From contig JACRDV010000059.1 of the NCBI GenBank assembly GCA_024860865.1, forward strand, positions 1 to 7,477: a stretch of DNA of 7,477 nucleotides, read 5' to 3'. Origin of the DNA: Methanobacteriota archaeon (GTDB taxonomy: Archaea; JACRDV01). Position numbers and translations under genes: made by a program. Position 1 is the first letter of the stretch; every line of letters starts with the position of its first letter. The notes under the pieces were generated by a model, which was not told where the DNA came from, did no database searches, and saw nothing but the letters and a program-made list of their open reading frames with translations. This document shows positions 1 to 6,732 of this stretch, piece after piece.

Positions 1-130
1 TACCTTTGGAAAGATGTTTTAAAAGCAGTTTTTGTTCAATTTTTCTCATGTACTCAATGCGCGGATTTTGGTAATAAGTATCATATTCTAAAGCAAGCTT
101 ATCATAATACTCGCGCAAGCGCTTTTCCAT
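1..130 (-). CDS. Probable SAM-dependent methyltransferase, N-terminal 43 residues (runs off left edge)
   Basis: An open frame starts at ATG 128-130 and stays open to the window edge, giving 43 codons. It begins MEKRLREYYDKLALEYDTYY and continues through an NPRIEYMRKIEQ segment to HLSKG at the edge. The pattern YYDxLAxEYDxYY, then a helix ending just before the cut, is the usual lead-in of class I SAM-dependent methyltransferases of the UbiE/Methyltransf_11 kind, where the glycine-rich SAM motif would come next, outside this window. The start lies 5 bases after the rad50 stop, and a GAGGT sequence inside the end of rad50 (143-147) sits 12 bases upstream, a rather long spacing. It is probably the last visible gene of the operon. 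The substrate is unknown. The family call rests on the N-terminal pattern only, because no SAM-binding motif is visible. Confidence 0.5.
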   Translation of the reverse strand, partial: MEKRLREYYDKLALEYDTYYQNPRIEYMRKIEQKLLLKHLSKG

Positions 131-135
131 AGCTT

Positions 136-2520
136 TTATATTACCTCGGGCATGGTTAACAAAGTAGTTCTTGTCGGTTCATCAAAGTCTTTGTTGCGAT
201 CAAGTTTGTAAAGATATCCGCTTACAGCGCTTTCAAGAGCTTCTTCATGGGTTATGAGCAAAATTTGGTTAACTAGTTTAGGCAAGTGATCACGTAATGT
301 TGTAGCGAGATCTTCTATTGCATTTATATCAAGATTATGAGTAGGTTCATCGAGAACTAACCAACTTAAATTTTGGGCGAGTACAAGTGCAAAAGCAATT
401 CGTAAAGCCAAGCAAGCTGTCGCGCGTTCTCCTCCGCTTGCACTTCCTTCAACATTAGTCCATCTGCCATTTCGATCTCTAAGTTGAAGAATGTAATCGC
501 CTTTCCTGCCGCGCCCCTCATTCTCGACTGCTAAGCGCACGCTTGTGAAATCTTCATATGGATAAAGGTAATGCCAAATCTCGTCCATGACTTCATTTGT
601 AGCTTCAACGAATCTTTCACGAAGGGCAGTCTGAGTGCATTCCAATGCTTTCTGGATCACTAATAGCGAGTCAATGGAAGCCGCAAGTTGATTGGTTTCT
701 AGTCTATATCTTTCTAATGTGCTCTTTAATCCAAGTGATCTTTTCAATAGCTCTTTTTTCGCAGTTAATAATTTTTCCATTGAATTTACTTCTGTTTTAA
801 GTTGTTGCTCCAACTCAATTAGTTTTCTAAATTGCATTTGAATTTTCGAGAAAGCCACTTCATCAAATTCAATTTGACTAATCTGTTCTAAAGTCTTCTC
901 TAATTCTGATTTCCTATCCTTGAGTTTTAATTTTAATTTTAGAAAATTTTCAATATGGGTTAAGTTTTGTATCTCTTTTTGTTTAGATTCAATTGAGTTT
1001 TCAACTTTTTCTATTTCTTGTTCGATCTTATCGGTCTCATTAAGCTTTTGAGCTTTCAGGACTGCTAAACTTGAAAGTTCGTTATTAGCCTTTTGAAGGG
1101 ATAGTTCAAGTTCAGGTAATTCTGACAATTTTTCTTCAATTTTTTCTATTGCTGAGAATTCACTTTGTAAAGCAAAAAGTTGTTCCTTAGCGCCAATAAT
1201 TTGATTTTTTAGTTCATTAATTTTATACTGTAGCGTTTCAATCTGAATTGTTTTTTGCGCAATTAATTTCTCTTTTATCGCGGAAGGGAGCGGAGCATTA
1301 CAGGTTGGGCATTCAGCTTTGGCTTTCTGAAGGCTAGTTACTCCATCTTTAAGCGTTTCAAATAAAGTTCGGTTGCTCTCAAGTTCGCCAATTAATCCTT
1401 GTATATTGTCGGTTAGTCTTTCAACTTCTTTAGCTAACTCTTTACTTGAGCTGTTTTTAAGTTTCTCTCTCAGTTCAACTCTCGCAGCAATTTCTTTTTT
1501 AGTTCGAGGTATTTCATTCTCTCCAAAGTACAAAATCTGGCTTGTAAATTTATTAACATCGGAGGTCAATGATTGTAGCATTTGTCGTTGAATTTTAATT
1601 TGTTTTTTCAACTCATCAATCTCAGAAGTTAAACCTACAATTTGGTCATTAACATGCTCAAGTGTTAAATCTGGGTCGATTTCGATATTATATGCATTAA
1701 TCTCTCCGGTTAATTCATCTATTTGATATGATAGAGATCTGTTCCTTTCTTGAAGAATTTGCAATTGAGTAGCTTGTTGTTTAAGTCGATCAATTTCTTT
1801 TTCAAGTTGAATTAGCTTTGGTTCAAGTTCTTCGAGTGCTTTCATTTTATCTTTTTGCTCGTTCGAGAGCGAGAGCAGTTCTTTTTCAAGTTGAGGGATT
1901 TTTAGGATGTTTTCGTCTTTTTCTAGCTCTCGAAGAAGTAACTCTCTTGCTACTTTTCTTTCTTGAAGTTGATTGGCAATACCTCCAATGCCTTTTCTAG
2001 CTGTTTCAACGCGATCGAGCCTCAGCAACTGGTCGATTTTATTTATGCGGTCTCCTTTTGGAATTTCAAGAAAGTAATCGAGCTGATTTTGCTCAGCATA
2101 AACTGCCCTGGTAAACAGCTCATATTCCATTCTCAGTAGATGTTCAATATACTCAGTAACTTTTTCTGAGTTGGGGCCTTCAAGCAATTGGTTCGTCATT
2201 TTCAATCGCAACTCAGAAAGTAATGTTTTATCCCTTGTTAACCTTCGTTTTACTGTATATTCTTGGCTATCTGGGGCAATGAAATCAAGTTCGATATCCG
2301 CATATTTTTGTTCTTTTGGTTTATTCATTATTATATCGCCTAATCGAATTTTTCGCTGCTGTAAGTCAGGAAAAGTTCCATAAAGTGCAAAGGTAACAGC
2401 ATTCATTACTGCTGTTTTTCCCGATCCCATGATCCCTATCAGAGCATTTGTTCCGGAACTAAACTTAAGTTCAGTTTTCGCATGGCATTTCCAATTTAAA
2501 AGCCGTAAACTTGTGATCAA
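136..2520 (-). CDS. rad50: DNA double-strand break repair ATPase Rad50
   Basis: SMC-like ATPase that partners Mre11 in binding, tethering and processing DNA double-strand ends. The 794 residues show the full family layout: Walker A GIMGSGKT (29-36), Q-loop region EQNQ (143-146), a long Glu/Lys/Leu-rich coiled coil (about 170-390), the zinc hook C404-P-T-C407, a returning coiled coil (about 415-640), signature motif SASGGER (693-699), Walker B LVLDE (D724, E725), D-loop near D731 and the switch histidine in THEE (H758). The start is TTG, overlapping the mre11 stop as TTGA, with GGTG (2528-2531) 7 bases upstream. It is chosen because Rad50 proteins begin directly with the ITSLRLLNW-type first strand. 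The protein is somewhat shorter than Pyrococcus Rad50 (about 880 aa), implying shorter arms. All catalytic motifs are intact, so an active ATPase is expected. Confidence 0.97.
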   Translation of the reverse strand: MITSLRLLNWKCHAKTELKFSSGTNALIGIMGSGKTAVMNAVTFALYGTFPDLQQRKIRLGDIIMNKPKEQKYADIELDFIAPDSQEYTVKRRLTRDKTLLSELRLKMTNQLLEGPNSEKVTEYIEHLLRMEYELFTRAVYAEQNQLDYFLEIPKGDRINKIDQLLRLDRVETARKGIGGIANQLQERKVARELLLRELEKDENILKIPQLEKELLSLSNEQKDKMKALEELEPKLIQLEKEIDRLKQQATQLQILQERNRSLSYQIDELTGEINAYNIEIDPDLTLEHVNDQIVGLTSEIDELKKQIKIQRQMLQSLTSDVNKFTSQILYFGENEIPRTKKEIAARVELREKLKNSSSKELAKEVERLTDNIQGLIGELESNRTLFETLKDGVTSLQKAKAECPTCNAPLPSAIKEKLIAQKTIQIETLQYKINELKNQIIGAKEQLFALQSEFSAIEKIEEKLSELPELELSLQKANNELSSLAVLKAQKLNETDKIEQEIEKVENSIESKQKEIQNLTHIENFLKLKLKLKDRKSELEKTLEQISQIEFDEVAFSKIQMQFRKLIELEQQLKTEVNSMEKLLTAKKELLKRSLGLKSTLERYRLETNQLAASIDSLLVIQKALECTQTALRERFVEATNEVMDEIWHYLYPYEDFTSVRLAVENEGRGRKGDYILQLRDRNGRWTNVEGSASGGERATACLALRIAFALVLAQNLSWLVLDEPTHNLDINAIEDLATTLRDHLPKLVNQILLITHEEALESAVSGYLYKLDRNKDFDEPTRTTLLTMPEVI

Positions 2521-3836
2521 GTTTCGACACCATTTATCTGTTTAATCGAAGTCAGCAGCTGAGAATCTAACCTTTTTTCGAGGTCATTCAGCACTATTTG
2601 AAGTGCTTCTTCAGTCTTTCCTTCTGAAAGCAAGGCAAAGAGTTTTTCAACATCATATATGCCGTTATAACCAAGTTTAGTAAGATTTTCTTTAAGGAGC
2701 TCTAAGCCCATTTCTTCAACTGAAAGCCTTCGTTCTCTAATCTCTTGCAGGATTTTAATTTTCTCTGAAAGTTCAGGAGCAACAAGTTTCTCTTTATTGA
2801 CTGAAATTATTGCATGGGATTTATATCCTTCAATCAGTTGATGTAAACCAACATCATTTTTTCCAAATCCCTTGGCGAGAGAGCCAGTTAATTTAAGTCT
2901 TATAAGAGGAATCTTGCTCTGATTTTCTCTGGGCCTTTGTAACAATTCTTTAACTTTTAACTCGCAAGTTTTTAAAACTTCATTTGGAGTCGCTTGATTA
3001 AAGGATATCGTCTCATGGAAAAAGTCGCGCAATTTGTTGAGTTTAATAAATTCTATTTTATTTTGTTTATCAATGTCTATGACAAAGAAACCTTTTGATA
3101 TTTTAGCTTCTTGTTCAGTTAATTGTGTTCTTAAAGTACCTCCTGGAAAAACTATTGGAGTGCCAGTTTTTGGGTGTTTCTCTTTAATAGGGAGATGGAT
3201 ATGTCCACAAACTATTAAATCAAAACCTGTTGGCAAGTCTTCAAGTGCCAGAGTAGGTTCTTCCTCGTTGGAATATATATACGGTTGAATTGATTGATGT
3301 AGCAGAAGGATATTAATCGCATTTTCAATCGGCTTTGGACTCCATGTTTGGAGTACAATTTTTGCATAGTGTTCTGGGACATTGCTCATTCCATGAAGTG
3401 CAATTTTAGTTCCGTTTAAGCTCAAAAGAATTGAATTACAATGAAGATGAGTGAGGAATCCAGCTGATTCAAGTGTTTGAATTGGATTAATAGTATTTTT
3501 TATTCGACGTTCATGATTCCCATGTAAAGCAAAGATTGGAATTCCAAAAAATGCAAGCTGAGATACTTCATCGAGATTTTTCCTAGATGTGGAAATAATT
3601 TTAATAGCATTAGTTTTTTCAACCAATGTCTTACTTAGGATTTTCATCGCGCGAATTAGAATTTCTGGAGGGGGTAATCGGCTATCAAAAAGGTCTCCGG
3701 TTAGTATTATTAGATCCGATTTTTCTTGGATCGATTTTTCGATAGCTTCTAATGCCTGTTCAAATGAATCTTCTTGTCTAGGGGTATTCCAACCAAACCC
3801 CAAATGAAAATCAGATAAAACAGCAATTCGGACCAT
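2517..3836 (-). CDS. mre11: DNA double-strand break repair nuclease Mre11
   Basis: Metallophosphoesterase-fold, Mn-dependent nuclease (endonuclease and 3'-5' exonuclease in characterised archaeal homologues) that works with Rad50 on DNA ends. All metal-binding motifs are visible in 439 aa: D9-x-H11, G-D48 (TGDLFD), G-N107-H108-E, H180, and G-H212-x-H214. The C-terminal half (about 290-439) is the capping and Rad50-binding part, helix-rich with KLVAPELSEKIKILQEI and a final EALQIVLNDLEKRL segment. The ATG start has AGGT (3843-3846) 6 bases upstream. Its end overlaps rad50 by 4 bases, so the two are probably co-translated. Compared with Pyrococcus Mre11, about 24 extra residues lie between D48 and N107. 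A T-rich TATA-like stretch (3856-3864) lies 20-28 bases before the start and could be a weak internal promoter, but this is not firm. Confidence 0.96.
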   Translation of the reverse strand: MVRIAVLSDFHLGFGWNTPRQEDSFEQALEAIEKSIQEKSDLIILTGDLFDSRLPPPEILIRAMKILSKTLVEKTNAIKIISTSRKNLDEVSQLAFFGIPIFALHGNHERRIKNTINPIQTLESAGFLTHLHCNSILLSLNGTKIALHGMSNVPEHYAKIVLQTWSPKPIENAINILLLHQSIQPYIYSNEEEPTLALEDLPTGFDLIVCGHIHLPIKEKHPKTGTPIVFPGGTLRTQLTEQEAKISKGFFVIDIDKQNKIEFIKLNKLRDFFHETISFNQATPNEVLKTCELKVKELLQRPRENQSKIPLIRLKLTGSLAKGFGKNDVGLHQLIEGYKSHAIISVNKEKLVAPELSEKIKILQEIRERRLSVEEMGLELLKENLTKLGYNGIYDVEKLFALLSEGKTEEALQIVLNDLEKRLDSQLLTSIKQINGVET

Positions 3837-3951
3837 TTTCTAACCTGTCGGGAGGCTTAAAAAGTTGGTTTGAATTTGTTGGGATTGTGAAAATAAGAGA
3901 TAGCGATTTTTTTAATTCTGCTAATTTTTCCCATACTTCTCCAATTGCCAA
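3811..3951 (-). CDS. Possible small ORF (46 codons) between radA and mre11, unknown function
   Basis: A short frame fills most of the only real gap in the operon. It starts at TTG (3949-3951), 5 bases after GAGGAG (3957-3962), and ends at TGA 3811-3813, overlapping the first 26 bases of mre11 in another frame. The product would begin (M)AIGEVWEKLAELKKSLSL, an amphipathic-looking helix, then continue through FTIPTNSNQLFKPPDRLENG and end PNCCFI. The first half has the purine-first codons typical of coding DNA here (GCA, GGA, GAA, GTA, GAA, GCA). The second half is less convincing. No family is recognised. In favour are the strong ribosome site, its position, and an overlap like those of neighbouring genes. 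Against are the TTG start and the short length, which could arise by chance in AT-rich DNA. Confidence 0.38.
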   Translation of the reverse strand: MAIGEVWEKLAELKKSLSLIFTIPTNSNQLFKPPDRLENGPNCCFI

Positions 3952-3956
3952 TCCTT

Positions 3957-3962
3957 CTCCTC
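3957..3962 (-). promoter_or_regulatory. Shine-Dalgarno GAGGAG in the radA-mre11 gap
   Basis: GAGGAG sits 5 bases before TTG 3949-3951 and no known gene start is nearby, since mre11 starts more than 110 bases further on. It is the main reason to take the 46-codon ORF seriously. Confidence 0.4.
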
Positions 3963-3991
3963 ACTTTAAAGAGCTACTTTTTTCTTTATTT

Positions 3992-4936
3992 TCAGAAATC
4001 TCTGATTCCCTCTTCACATATCTTGAAAATAGCTTCCCCCTCAGGTAGTGCTGGGTGATCAACCAATCTTGCAATTCTCTTTCCGCCTTTGCTTTTCCGC
4101 AGGTAAAGTCGAGCAGTTGATTGGTGAGCTAAGATATGGCCGCCGATTGGGGCAGTAGGGTCTCCAAAGAAAATATCAGGTCGCGCAAGAACTTGATTAG
4201 TTACAAAAACGGCCATATCGTAGATGTCAGCTAGTTTGTGAATTGTTGCTAAGTGTCGGCCAAGTCTTTGCTGCCTTTCTGCCAGCATACTTCGGCCGGT
4301 ATATTCTCCTCTAAACTTTGAAGTCAAAGAATCGATGACTAAGAGTTTTACGTTATGAGATTTAATCAGCTCTTCAGCTTTTTCAGTCAACAAAACTTGG
4401 TGATCTGAACTATAAGCGCGGGCTACAAAGATGTTTTTCAATATAGTGTTTGGATCGAGTCCAATTGCAGTTACCATTTGAGCTAATCGTTCGGGTCTGA
4501 ACGTGCCCTCTGTATCGATGTAGATAGCAGTTGCTTCTAATCCCCCCTCTTTTTTTGGAAGTTGAACATTAACCGCAAGTTGGTGCGCAATCTGGGTCTT
4601 ACCAGAGCCGTATTCACCGTAAACTTCTGTTATTGCTTGAGTTTCAATTCCTCCTCCAACTAACTCATCTAAAGCCTTGCTCCCTGTGTATAGTCTACCA
4701 ATAGCCTTTCGCTTTTCGAGGAACTCATCTCCTCGGATAAATCCCATATCAAAGGCTTCTCTTGCAGCTTGAATAATTTTTAAAGCTGTAGCTTCACCAA
4801 TTTCTGAAATTTCCATTAATTCAGCTGGAGTTGCAACTGCGACTGATTCAACATTAATGTAACCTGCAGCAATGAGTTTTTCAGCGGTAGCAGGCCCGAC
4901 TCCGGGCAAGTCGTCAATTCTATTTATTTTTGGCAT
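3992..4936 (-). CDS. radA: DNA repair and recombination protein RadA (archaeal RecA/Rad51)
   Basis: ATP-dependent strand-exchange recombinase that forms filaments on ssDNA in homologous recombination. Numbered from the chosen ATG (314 aa): N-terminal helix-hairpin-helix domain (about 7-61, with [13 protein letters not shown] and ISEIGEATA), linker and oligomerisation segment FIRG (66-69), RecA core with Walker A GEYGSGKT (107-114), [11 protein letters not shown] with catalytic E143, Walker B LLVIDS (D202), the [11 protein letters not shown] segment, [16 protein letters not shown], and a C-terminal [14 protein letters not shown] frame up to 4966 is open, with ATGs at 4966 and 4954, but ATG 4936 is preferred: it has GGAGGAG (4946-4952) 9 bases upstream, and the next residues match the usual RadA N-terminus. 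The 5' end overlaps the wHTH gene by 17 bases. One oddity is that the FxxA interface motif reads FIRG. Confidence 0.96.
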   Translation of the reverse strand: MPKINRIDDLPGVGPATAEKLIAAGYINVESVAVATPAELMEISEIGEATALKIIQAAREAFDMGFIRGDEFLEKRKAIGRLYTGSKALDELVGGGIETQAITEVYGEYGSGKTQIAHQLAVNVQLPKKEGGLEATAIYIDTEGTFRPERLAQMVTAIGLDPNTILKNIFVARAYSSDHQVLLTEKAEELIKSHNVKLLVIDSLTSKFRGEYTGRSMLAERQQRLGRHLATIHKLADIYDMAVFVTNQVLARPDIFFGDPTAPIGGHILAHQSTARLYLRKSKGGKRIARLVDHPALPEGEAIFKICEEGIRDF

Positions 4937-5219
4937 CGGTAACTTCTCCTCCATTCCAAACTTCAATTAAGTGCTTGAGAGCTTGAGCACGGACATGTGT
5001 ATTTTTGAACTTATAAATTTTGATCCTACCAAATTCTTTTTTTTCAACCAACTCTGCTTTTTCAAGAGCTCCTAAATGACTAATTGTAGTTGAATGATTG
5101 AGCTCGGCAAGCTCAGCAATTTTTGATATGTTAAGCTCTCCTTGTTCAGCGAGAATTCGAATAATTTTTACACGACCTCTTGAGTTTAGCACGTCTTCAA
5201 CCATCATTTTTTTATCCAT
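4920..5219 (-). CDS. Small winged helix-turn-helix DNA-binding protein (ArsR/MarR-like fold)
   Basis: A 99-residue protein that is essentially one winged-helix domain: N-terminal helix [20 protein letters not shown] (7-26), helix-turn-helix (about 29-52: [12 protein letters not shown], then recognition helix [15 protein letters not shown]), and a beta wing (57-72: [15 protein letters not shown]), then a helix [11 protein letters not shown] that could dimerise. No metal-sensing cysteines are seen, so a ligand cannot be named. The start at ATG 5217-5219 is chosen over the open frame up to 5276 because GGAGGGT (5224-5230) precedes it at ideal spacing and the upstream residues do not look like domain sequence. 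It overlaps the Orc-like gene by 8 bases and radA by 17. It may regulate this operon or act with the repair proteins. Both roles are inference from position. Confidence 0.85.
   Translation of the reverse strand: MDKKMMVEDVLNSRGRVKIIRILAEQGELNISKIAELAELNHSTTISHLGALEKAELVEKKEFGRIKIYKFKNTHVRAQALKHLIEVWNGGEVTDAKNK
4946..4952 (-). promoter_or_regulatory. radA: Shine-Dalgarno GGAGGAG for radA
   Basis: GGAGGAG lies inside the end of the wHTH gene, 9 bases before ATG 4936. It covers the alternative in-frame ATG at 4954, which argues against that ATG as the start and favours the 314-residue form. Confidence 0.7.
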
Positions 5220-6408
5220 TCTTACCCTCCAAAAGCAATTGCGTAAGTTTTTGTTCAAGAACTGCTGCTGGCACATCAGGCAGGCTTATTTGACTGCTGT
5301 TTCCGCGTTTACCTTCCCCTGTGAGTGCTGTTGTGATAATCCCATTTTTCTCGAGTTCCTTAAGGTATTCCCAAACTTGTGTATGAGATCTCGGCGTTTC
5401 ATTATATTCCTCACAAACTACTCTATAAGAACCAATGATCTCTCCTGTAAAGGCATAAGCTCGCTTTGTATTTTTTAGATAGCGCACAATAGTGAGCAAA
5501 AGCAATTTTTCTTGAAAATCGAGTTCGCGCAAAATTTCTTCTCTAATCTCAGGATGAGTTTCAGCTTTTGCCTGGCGGACATATTCTGGCAAAACCAAAG
5601 TTGAACTGAATCCGTCAGCAAGTTTTCCAGCGCGCCAAAGTAGCTCAAGTGCATATCTAGCATCTCCCCATTCTGAAGCTATATCAGCTATTAGCGGGAG
5701 CACATCTCCGTGCAATACTCCTAAATGAAATGCTTCTTCAGCTCTAAATTTTAGAATGTCTTGAAGTTGGCTCGCATTATACTTTTGTAAGTAAACTATG
5801 TTCTCTTTAAGAGTGCTCAGTGTTGCTAAATCTAATCCTTGCCTAAAAGCTAAGTCTCGGACAATTCCTATTAGAGAAAGCCTTTGTTTAGTTAACCTAG
5901 AAGTCTCTGCACTTCTACATAAGGTATAGACTAAGTCTGGACCATTTCTTGAAACAAAATAATCGAGCTCATCGAGTGCTAAAATTAAAAATCGATTTTG
6001 GGATTCAAAATAATCTAATAATGTATCTAGCAATTCTTCGACTGAATAACCCCTGGTTTGAATAGTCGGAATAAATGTTTTGAGTATAGAATGCATGACT
6101 GAAAAAGTTGTTTTCCATTGGCGGCAGTTGGTATGAACATAATCGATTTTAATGTTTCTGCGCTGTGCAACTTTTGTGAATTCTTCACCAAATTTTTTTG
6201 CAACAACTGTTTTGCCGGTTCCAATGCTTCCAGTAATTAAAGCTATTTGTGAGACTTCTTTTTCGATCAATGCTTTGAAAATTTGAGCGAGTTGTCTTTG
6301 TTCTTTTTCGCGATGAGGAAGTTGGGGAGGAATATAATCTGATGAGAGTTTGCTTTCATCTCTGAAAACAGTTGGGCGGCTCAGCTCTTCTTCGACTATG
6401 TCAATCAT
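5212..6408 (-). CDS. cdc6: Orc1/Cdc6-like AAA+ ATPase (divergent paralogue)
   Basis: A 398-residue member of the archaeal Orc1/Cdc6 family, which includes origin-binding initiators and MCM loaders. The order is standard: FRDESKLSSDYIPPQLPHRE lead-in (15-34), Walker A GSIGTGKT (60-67), Walker B LALDELD (D146, E147), sensor 2 region GDARYALELLWRAG (248-261), and a C-terminal winged helix (about 295-390) with the PRSHTQVWEYLKELEKNGII helix pair and a basic wing GEGKRGNSSQISL. It is not a typical initiator. The sensor 1 segment usually reading GISNDL is GIVRDL (R184), and the usual DPRV arginine downstream is replaced (LDLAT, A195). The ATG start has no strong Shine-Dalgarno, fitting a first gene with a very short leader. 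It could be an initiator paralogue or an Orc-derived recombination or regulatory ATPase. Family membership is firm and the role is uncertain. Confidence 0.88.
   Translation of the reverse strand: MIDIVEEELSRPTVFRDESKLSSDYIPPQLPHREKEQRQLAQIFKALIEKEVSQIALITGSIGTGKTVVAKKFGEEFTKVAQRRNIKIDYVHTNCRQWKTTFSVMHSILKTFIPTIQTRGYSVEELLDTLLDYFESQNRFLILALDELDYFVSRNGPDLVYTLCRSAETSRLTKQRLSLIGIVRDLAFRQGLDLATLSTLKENIVYLQKYNASQLQDILKFRAEEAFHLGVLHGDVLPLIADIASEWGDARYALELLWRAGKLADGFSSTLVLPEYVRQAKAETHPEIREEILRELDFQEKLLLLTIVRYLKNTKRAYAFTGEIIGSYRVVCEEYNETPRSHTQVWEYLKELEKNGIITTALTGEGKRGNSSQISLPDVPAAVLEQKLTQLLLEGKNG
5224..5230 (-). promoter_or_regulatory. Shine-Dalgarno GGAGGGT for the wHTH gene
   Basis: GGAGGGT lies within the last codons of the Orc-like gene, 4 bases before ATG 5219. 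It decides the wHTH start in favour of the 99-residue product. Confidence 0.7.
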
Positions 6409-6437
6409 AGCAACCGAATTAATTAGAAACTCGGACA

Positions 6438-6452
6438 GTTATATTATTTTCG
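6438..6452 (-). promoter_or_regulatory. Candidate BRE/TATA promoter of the Orc-like–radA–mre11–rad50 operon
   Basis: On the minus strand the stretch reads CGAAAATAATATAAC: a purine-rich BRE-like element (6447-6452) followed by TAATATAA (6439-6446). It lies about 30 bases before the Orc-like ATG. With the usual archaeal TATA-to-start distance, transcription would begin within about 10 bases of the ATG, so the mRNA would be nearly leaderless, which agrees with the weak ribosome site there. A second T-rich box further upstream (around 6464-6475) is an alternative. Confidence 0.5.
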
Positions 6453-6493
6453 TTTTTTGTACGATTAAAAATACAAAGAGGGAGAGGGGTGAC

Positions 6494-6566
6494 CGGAAGT
6501 ATTCCGAACTTACATCCACTTGGCAATTAATAAATCGAAAAATTTGTGACCTTTTATCCGGCGGAA
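6494..6566. repeat. Cluster of short dyads related to TTCC/GGAA (possible protein-binding sites)
   Basis: Three elements are seen: CGGAA-GTA-TTCCG (6494-6506), ATCCACTTGG (6514-6523) and TCCG-G-CGGA (6557-6565) within ATCCGGCGGAAA. The last matches 9 of 12 bases of the archaeal mini-ORB dyad TTCCAGTGGAAA as recalled from memory. The first and third elements are each preceded by GTGACC. They could be operators for the wHTH protein, Orc-type binding sites, or chance. Confidence 0.35.
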
Positions 6567-6732
6567 AGGCTTAGTTGAGATCTAAGAAATCAAAGGCCAA
6601 ACCCAATAATTGTAATAGAATCAAGTGCACGGCTATGAAGCCATTAACACCTTAGGGAAGATGATGGAGCAATTACCCAAGTAGCTTTTTTGCTATTAAA
6701 TAAGTGGTCATTTAGAAAGATGTACAACAAAA

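Larger units (their letters stand above)
6409..6732. other. Non-coding gap between the zinc-ribbon gene and the operon, with GGAA/TTCC dyads
   Basis: This gap of 324 bases contains no convincing gene on either strand. It holds the operon promoter near 6438-6452, a GC-richer patch (about 6478-6570) with dyads and a repeated GTGACC (6489-6494 and 6546-6551), then AT-rich DNA with small hairpins: CTTAG/CTAAG (around 6570-6586), GGCT/AGCC (around 6632-6643) and TAGC-T6-GCTA (around 6684-6697). No tRNA or other RNA gene was recognised. Because it sits upstream of an Orc1/Cdc6-type gene, a replication origin is possible, but there is no clear set of full-length origin recognition boxes. Confidence 0.6.

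Noticed and set aside
3034-3288. Plus-strand open frame of 84 codons inside mre11
   Set aside because: It lies opposite the conserved GHIH region of mre11 and has no independent support.
4937-4966. N-terminal extension of radA to ATG 4966 (324 aa)
   Set aside because: The extension encodes [10 protein letters not shown], which is not typical of RadA, and the strong Shine-Dalgarno favours ATG 4936.
5220-5276. N-terminal extension of the wHTH protein to 5276 (118 aa)
   Set aside because: The extension overlaps the Orc-like coding end, is not domain-like (MCQQQFLNKNL), and ATG 5219 has an ideal Shine-Dalgarno.
5098-5478. Plus-strand open frame of 126 codons
   Set aside because: It is antisense to the Orc-like and wHTH genes, which have clear domains. 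The product is Ser/Phe/Cys-rich with no recognisable domain, as expected for a shadow frame.
6350-6574. Plus-strand open frame of 74 codons crossing the operon promoter
   Set aside because: It begins antisense to the 5' end of the Orc-like gene, has no domain-like sequence, and runs through the promoter and dyads.
6684-6697. TAGC-TTTTTT-GCTA hairpin downstream of the zinc-ribbon gene
   Set aside because: The stem is only 4 bases, and the T-run is on the strand opposite to transcription of the upstream gene, so it is not a terminator for it.
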